From Alteromonas aestuariivivens (lineage in GTDB: Bacteria; Pseudomonadota; Gammaproteobacteria; Enterobacterales; Alteromonadaceae), in assembly GCF_003367475.1 (NCBI RefSeq), contig NZ_QRHA01000004.1:62001-126000 (forward strand): a stretch of DNA of 64,000 bases. The letters are read 5' to 3'. Shown in pieces: positions 56,508 to 64,000 of the stretch. The notes beneath the pieces were generated by a model. The model was not told the origin of the DNA and made no database searches. It was given only the letters and a program-made list of their open reading frames with translations. Numbering within the stretch: position 1 is the stretch's first letter; the number at the start of each line of letters is the position of its first letter. Both the position numbers and the translations under genes were made by a program.

Positions 56508-57800
56508 ATGCAAACTACTCACTTAACCGAAACTCACTTTTCTGATCTGCCGATCAATACCAAAGTCATTGATGCGCTAACGGCAGCGAATTTTACTCAC
56601 TGCACGCCAATTCAGGCATTGTCTCTGCCTCCACTGCTGGAAGGTCTGGATATTGCGGGTCAGGCACAAACCGGAACCGGCAAAACCATTGCGTTTCTTG
56701 TCGCCACTTTCCACTATCTGCTCAGCCAGCAAAGTGCCGAAGAAGGCGCTTCGTCACCCGGACCAAGAGCCATTATTATGGCACCAACCCGTGAACTTGC
56801 TGTACAAATATATAATGACGCCAAGCTGCTCAGTGAACACACCGGCTTATCACTTGGCCTCATATATGGGGGTGAGGGTTACCAAAGTCAACGCGAAGTA
56901 CTCGAACAGGGCGTAGATATTATTATTGGTACTACCGGGCGCATACTGGATTACTACAAACAGAACGTATTCAGCCTGAAAAACATTCAGGTTGCGGTAC
57001 TCGACGAAGCCGACAGAATGTTTGACCTCGGCTTTATCAAGGACATCCGCTATTTGTTCCGGCGCATGCCTCCGGCAACAGAGCGCCTGAGTATGCTGTT
57101 TTCCGCAACCCTGAGCTATAGGGTGCAGGAGCTGGCATACGAGCACATGAATAACCCCACCCATGTGCAAATTGAGCCGGAACAAAAAACCGCCAGCCGG
57201 GTAAAGGAAGAATTGTTCTATCCCTCCGACGACGACAAGATGCTTCTTCTGCTTACCCTGCTGGAAGAAGAATGGCCGGAGAAAGCCATTGTTTTCGCCA
57301 ATACAAAACACGCCTGCGAGAGAGTCCATGACTGGCTCAGCACCGATGGTCATCGGGTGGGCCTATTGAGTGGCGACGTGCCGCAGAAAAAACGCCTTTC
57401 CATTCTGAAAGATTTCAGTGAAGACAAGCTCGATATACTGGTTGCTACCGACGTTGCTGCCCGGGGCCTGCACATCGACAAGGTGTCGCATGTATTTAAC
57501 TATGATTTGCCCGATGATGCTGAAGACTACGTTCACCGTATTGGTCGTACCGGCCGTGCAGGGAAAAGCGGGCACGCCATCAGTTTTGCCTGTGAGAAAT
57601 ATGCGCTAAACCTGCCAGACATCGAGCAGTACATTCAGCACGCCATTCCGGTAACCGATTATGATCGCACAGCATTGCTGGATGACGTAACACCGCCCAA
57701 GGCCCGCAAGCGCAGCCGTACGCCGAATGACCGCAACTCGTCCCGTCGAGGGCGCAGCAGCAGAGGCCGCGGTAAGCCTTCAGGAAACCAGAAGTCCTGA
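56508..57800 (+). CDS. rhlB: DEAD-box ATP-dependent RNA helicase RhlB
   Basis: The 430-residue RNA helicase unwinds structured RNA and in E. coli is part of the RNA degradosome with RNase E. All motifs are present: Q-motif [89 protein letters not shown] and [16 protein letters not shown]. The C-terminal tail (about 395-430) is basic and disordered ([23 protein letters not shown]). The ppx-like gene follows 2 bases after the stop. Confidence 0.97.
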   Translation: MQTTHLTETHFSDLPINTKVIDALTAANFTHCTPIQALSLPPLLEGLDIAGQAQTGTGKTIAFLVATFHYLLSQQSAEEGASSPGPRAIIMAPTRELAVQIYNDAKLLSEHTGLSLGLIYGGEGYQSQREVLEQGVDIIIGTTGRILDYYKQNVFSLKNIQVAVLDEADRMFDLGFIKDIRYLFRRMPPATERLSMLFSATLSYRVQELAYEHMNNPTHVQIEPEQKTASRVKEELFYPSDDDKMLLLLTLLEEEWPEKAIVFANTKHACERVHDWLSTDGHRVGLLSGDVPQKKRLSILKDFSEDKLDILVATDVAARGLHIDKVSHVFNYDLPDDAEDYVHRIGRTGRAGKSGHAISFACEKYALNLPDIEQYIQHAIPVTDYDRTALLDDVTPPKARKRSRTPNDRNSSRRGRSSRGRGKPSGNQKS

Positions 57801-57802
57801 TA

Positions 57803-59314
57803 ATGCAGCCAGAGCGTCAGCCATCCCCCGTAATCCAAGGCGAATATTACGCCGCCGTTGATCTGGGTTCGAACAGCTTCCATATGGTCGTCGTTCATGT
57901 GGTCAACGGCAGTGTGCAAATCATCGGCAAGATAAAGCAGAAAGTCCGCCTGGCTGCCGGCTTGGATGAACATATGGCGCTCGACGACATTAGTATGGAA
58001 AGAGGCTGGCAATGCCTGCAGACGTTTTCGGAACGGCTTCAGGACATCCCTGCCTCAAACATACGGGTCGTTGCCACCGCAACTCTCAGACTTGCCACCA
58101 ATGCCCAGGTTTTTATCAAGAAAGCGGAGCAGATTCTGGGTCACAAGCTTGAAGTGATCAGTGGTGAAGAAGAAGCACGCCAGATCTATCTTGGCGTCGC
58201 CTACACCTCTGCCAACCAGGGTAATTCACTGGTTATTGACATTGGTGGTGCCAGCACTGAAATCATCATTGGCAATGACATGCAGCCTATCCATCTGGTC
58301 AGCCTTGATATGGGATGTGTGACCTTTATGGAGCGCTACTTTCAGAACGGGCACCTGAGTGAACAGAATTTCGCCAGCGCCAAGGCGGCGGCTCACGCAC
58401 TGCTGGATTCAGTGGCTGAGTCATTTTTATGCTTCGACTGGCAAAACTGTCTGGGCGCTTCCGGTACCCCTCAGGCCATTACCGAAATACTGGTCACGCA
58501 GGGCATCAGCGACGCTATCCGTCTGGATTACCTTCACGCCCTGGAGCAACAGTGCGTTGCCTGTGCGGAGTTGGAACAACTCGACATCGAAGGCCTGGAA
58601 GAATCCAGAAAGCCCATCTTCCCAAGTGGATTGGCTATTCTGATCAGCCTGTTTGAGCGCCTGGAAATCGACACAATGAACATTTCCGGTGGTGCCCTGA
58701 GAGAGGGTTTGATTTACGGCATGCTCGACAACACACAGGAAAATGATCGTCGACAGCAAAGCCTGAATCAGGCAATGGCCAGGTATCACATCGACAAACA
58801 TCACGCCGAATCCGTGCGAACCGTGGCACTGAAACTGTGTCACCAAATGTGCGCGCAGGCCAGCATTTGCCATCTGGACACTGAGGCGGTGTTGGGAGCG
58901 GCGGCCACTCTGCACGAAATCGGTCTGCACATTGAATATAAAAAGCATCATGAACACGGTGCTTACATATTAACCTACATTGATCTGCCAGGTTTTACAC
59001 GGCTACAGAGAGCCGGAATACGGGATTTGGTGCGCAGCCACCGCCTTACTATCAACAGCAATGTGTTTGAACATTACCACGACGAAGTACGCCCCATGCT
59101 CGAGGGTTTGCTTCGGGTGCTGAGGATCTCGGTGGTACTGTGCCTCAGACGTCAAAACAAACATGTGCCGGAAGTGAAACTGACGGTAAATGGAAACCAC
59201 TGGTCCCTGAATTTCCCGGACGGGTGGCTCAAGGCCCACCCACTGATCAATGCCGAACTGGCCAACGAAGCCTGGTTGCAGCACAAAGCCGGTTGGGAAC
59301 TGGTTTGCAGCTAA
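57803..59314 (+). CDS. Exopolyphosphatase/guanosine pentaphosphate phosphatase (Ppx/GppA)
   Basis: The 503-residue protein has the ASKHA-type Ppx/GppA domain: YAAVDLGSNSFHMVVVHV, ATATLRLATNAQVFIKKAE, GEEEARQIYLGVAY and VIDIGGASTEIIIG, followed by a C-terminal HD-like helical domain (HEIGLHIEYKKHHEHGAYIL). It shortens polyphosphate or converts pppGpp to ppGpp; the sequence does not show which. In E. coli gppA follows rhlB, as here (2-base gap), which mildly favours the GppA role. Confidence 0.93.
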   Translation: MQPERQPSPVIQGEYYAAVDLGSNSFHMVVVHVVNGSVQIIGKIKQKVRLAAGLDEHMALDDISMERGWQCLQTFSERLQDIPASNIRVVATATLRLATNAQVFIKKAEQILGHKLEVISGEEEARQIYLGVAYTSANQGNSLVIDIGGASTEIIIGNDMQPIHLVSLDMGCVTFMERYFQNGHLSEQNFASAKAAAHALLDSVAESFLCFDWQNCLGASGTPQAITEILVTQGISDAIRLDYLHALEQQCVACAELEQLDIEGLEESRKPIFPSGLAILISLFERLEIDTMNISGGALREGLIYGMLDNTQENDRRQQSLNQAMARYHIDKHHAESVRTVALKLCHQMCAQASICHLDTEAVLGAAATLHEIGLHIEYKKHHEHGAYILTYIDLPGFTRLQRAGIRDLVRSHRLTINSNVFEHYHDEVRPMLEGLLRVLRISVVLCLRRQNKHVPEVKLTVNGNHWSLNFPDGWLKAHPLINAELANEAWLQHKAGWELVCS

Positions 59315-59401
59315 ACTCCCCCGAAATGACTTTCCTGAACCACAGCGATTAAGCCACGACATCCCAGACCTGCGCCTGACAAGTTCTGTAGCAACAACTT
59401 C

Positions 59402-62298
<2,897 letters not shown>

Positions 62299-62304
62299 CA
62301 GTGG

Positions 62305-63084
62305 TTATTGCCCCAGCCCGAACAGCAAACAGGTATTGGCATAGCTGTGCTGGCTTAATTGTTCCACTGACAGATTCTTGATTTCAGCTACCGTTTGAGC
62401 AATAAAAGGCAAATACGCTGGCTGATTGTTCGATGTTCTGGGCTTGCGATTTTTTGGATACAGATAGGGGGCATCCGTTTCCAGAATCAGTTTTTCGATG
62501 GGCAAAAACGGCAATGCCTGGCGTAATTGTTCACCGCGCTTCGGGTCACAGATCCAGCCCGTAATACCAATGTGCAAGCCCAATTCCAGATAAGCCTGCA
62601 TGTGCTGCTGATGTGACGTAAAGCAATGCGCAATGCCAGAGGCGAGTTCACCCCGAACGTTGTTCAGACAGGCCAGTTGAGTATCGAATGCATCCCGCTC
62701 GTGCAAATAGACCGGCATATTCAATTCTGCCGCCAGTTCAAGCTGACGCTCAAACACCTTAAGCTGGGTATCCTGGGGCGAAAAATTACGATTGAAATCG
62801 AGCCCGCACTCACCGATGGCCACTACACCAGGCTTCCCGGCGGCAATTCTTAACGCATCAAAATCAGCATCTGTTACCAGCCGGGCACAATGAGGGTGCA
62901 CTCCAACGGTGTAACACAAACTCTCGGGATACTGTTGGTAAAGCTGTTCAGCCAGCCGCCATTCTTTGGGTTGGGTAGTAATAACACACATCCGGTTTAC
63001 ACCGGCCTGGTGCGCTTCAAGCAAGGTTTCCCTGGGAGCCAACCTGTTATCCAGTAAATTGACTCCAGCATCAAACCATTGCAT
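62305..63084 (-). CDS. tatD: TatD-family metal-dependent deoxyribonuclease
   Basis: The 259-residue TIM-barrel matches E. coli TatD closely: FDAGVNLLDNRL, YTVGVHPHCARLV, VAIGECGLDFNRNFSPQDTQ, YLHERDAFDTQL, GIAHCFTSHQQHMQAYLELGLHIGITGWICDPKRG and LILETDAPYLYPK. The metal ligands are conserved. TatD is a DNA-repair-type 3'-5' exonuclease, not part of Tat export, but is often near tatABC. Here it stays in the tatC neighbourhood with one small gene between. Confidence 0.95.
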   Translation of the reverse strand: MQWFDAGVNLLDNRLAPRETLLEAHQAGVNRMCVITTQPKEWRLAEQLYQQYPESLCYTVGVHPHCARLVTDADFDALRIAAGKPGVVAIGECGLDFNRNFSPQDTQLKVFERQLELAAELNMPVYLHERDAFDTQLACLNNVRGELASGIAHCFTSHQQHMQAYLELGLHIGITGWICDPKRGEQLRQALPFLPIEKLILETDAPYLYPKNRKPRTSNNQPAYLPFIAQTVAEIKNLSVEQLSQHSYANTCLLFGLGQ

Positions 63085-63624
63085 TTATTCCTCCCGTACG
63101 ACTTTTATCCTGCGCTTGACCTTGTCGGTAGAGAGGTAAAATGCCCCCAGCATACCCCGTTCTACGTAGACCTGATCTCCCACTTTAAGCCTGAGCGGAC
63201 TGCTGTCAGTTTGCGTCCAGACAGTACCATTATCCAGCGTAATGATGTACTTATCATAGGGAGTTTCGCTGAGTTTTGTAATTTTGCCATACAGACGCTC
63301 ATCCTGGTCGACCTTGGGCGCCTGCTTGTGTTCCAGGCCAAAAGCAATTTCCTGCCCCGAAGAGGCAACTTTCGGAGAATTTACCTGGGCTTCGGTTTTG
63401 GGCGGCACAGCAACAACAGGAGGGTTTTCAGAGCCTTTCGACGGCTGGAGCTGGAGCTGGTTCTGATTCAGTGATTCAGCCAGCCTGTCGTAGCACAAAA
63501 GGCGTTTCAGGCTATCATTCTCAGCGCTACACTGACTCAGTGACTGCTCCAGTGTTGCAGCATTCAACATGGCAGGTACACACCATGTAAGTCCACAGCA
63601 CACTAACAGGGCTTTGTACTTCAT
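63085..63624 (-). CDS. Exported protein with a cysteine-motif N-domain and SH3-like C-domain, unknown function
   Basis: The 179-residue precursor has a signal peptide (about 1-22, ending MLNAA). The mature start has QCSAENDSLKRLLCYDRLAESL, the C-x-RL-CYD pattern seen in several envelope proteins, including some linked to type VI secretion. A proline-rich linker follows. The last 75 residues form small beta strands (RLYGKITKLSETPYDKYIITLDNG, VWTQTDSS, LRLKVGDQVYVERG) compatible with an SH3-like fold. It touches the tatD start and is 47 bases after tatC. I give no function. Confidence 0.75.
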   Translation of the reverse strand: MKYKALLVCCGLTWCVPAMLNAATLEQSLSQCSAENDSLKRLLCYDRLAESLNQNQLQLQPSKGSENPPVVAVPPKTEAQVNSPKVASSGQEIAFGLEHKQAPKVDQDERLYGKITKLSETPYDKYIITLDNGTVWTQTDSSPLRLKVGDQVYVERGMLGAFYLSTDKVKRRIKVVREE

Positions 63625-63671
63625 TGTGATTCCTTTTTGTTATTGAACTTTGTACAGGATAGGCCCCGGCA

Positions 63672-64000
63672 TCACACCGTTGGGCGCGAGGCATCGTCTT
63701 CGGCCTCGTCATCATTACGGTTTGCGTACAGACCGCCAATAATGACCCCCACTTCAAACAGTATCCACATGGGAACTGCCAGCAGCGTCTGGGAAATGAC
63801 ATCCGGCGGCGTTAGCAGCATGCCAATTATAAACGCTCCCACAACGACGTAAGGGCGCTTAGCGCGCAAACTTTTAGCATCGGTAACCCCGGTCCAACAC
63901 ATCAGAATGATCGCGATGGGAATTTCAAACGACACCCCAAAGGCGAAAAACAGCTTGAGGACAAAATTCAGGTAACTGGAAATGTCTGTTGCGACAGTTA
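63672..64000 (-). CDS. tatC: Twin-arginine translocase subunit TatC (N-terminal part outside window)
   Basis: The frame is open to the window edge, so only the last ~109 codons are visible. They contain [24 protein letters not shown], typical of TatC, two or three further helices ([41 protein letters not shown]) and an acidic C-terminal tail. TatC is the core receptor of the Tat pathway for folded proteins. Downstream are the small exported protein and tatD. Confidence 0.95.
   Translation of the reverse strand, partial: TVATDISSYLNFVLKLFFAFGVSFEIPIAIILMCWTGVTDAKSLRAKRPYVVVGAFIIGMLLTPPDVISQTLLAVPMWILFEVGVIIGGLYANRNDDEAEDDASRPTV

Overview
The window is a chromosomal stretch from a Gram-negative, respiring gammaproteobacterium. 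The evidence is the trxA/rho/rhlB/ppx neighbourhood, the hemB-tatD-tatC block, purE/purK, purA next to a DUF2065 gene, OprD-type porins, outer-membrane lipoproteins, a cyanide-insensitive bd oxidase and Shewanella/Alteromonas-like GlcNAc genes. It is most like marine or aquatic members of the Cellvibrionales/Alteromonadales/Oceanospirillales. The exact genus cannot be read from sequence alone. No rRNA, CRISPR array, prophage or full insertion sequence was seen. There is one tRNA gene (Thr) and one MITE-like element.

Layout. 1-2.0 kb: the end of an AraC/GyrI-type regulator, an AlkC-like glycosylase without the extra C-terminal domain, and a small membrane protein. 2.2-7.3 kb: a perfect FNR/Anr box, a long palindrome, a GbsR/MarR-type regulator and the cioAB quinol oxidase genes, then comB-, GFA- and tpm-like genes. 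7.26-7.48 kb: a MITE-like element. 7.5-9.9 kb: a very large secreted dihaem peroxidase-like protein. 10.5-16.7 kb: yaiI, then an exported-metabolism cluster (amidohydrolase lipoprotein, two porins, DUF4136 lipoprotein). 16.9-17.6 kb: a YitT-type membrane protein.

17.6-39.2 kb is the most interesting region. It looks like a locus for consuming peptidoglycan fragments: nagK-nagA-nagP and alr on the minus strand; a sodium/solute symporter, murQ, namZ (DUF1343), a D-lactate dehydrogenase-type FAD/Fe-S protein and an M14 peptidase on the plus strand; then mscS, a secreted two-domain nagZ, an amidase (AmiD) fused to a gutted PBP4B-like domain, an NhaC-family antiporter and gamma-glutamyltransferase. 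A working model, which is inference: the lipoprotein amidase strips peptides in the periplasm, exported NagZ and NamZ release GlcNAc and MurNAc, NagP and the symporter import them, and the BadF-type kinase phosphorylates one or both. MurQ splits MurNAc-6-P into GlcNAc-6-P and D-lactate, NagA deacetylates GlcNAc-6-P, and the FAD/Fe-S protein burns the D-lactate. Alr, Ggt and the M14 enzyme handle the peptide part. No dedicated regulator is encoded in this block.

39.2-64 kb is mostly housekeeping: a VOC protein, an aldehyde dehydrogenase, purA, DUF2065, a kynureninase-like PLP enzyme, cnoX, a PQQ-type sugar dehydrogenase, dps, a PCu(A)C chaperone, tRNA-Thr, purK/purE, a LysR regulator with nhaA, an M20 hydrolase, cfa, rho, trxA divergent from rhlB-ppx, hemB, a 7TM-DISM diguanylate cyclase, tatD, a small exported protein and the 3' part of tatC, which runs off the window.
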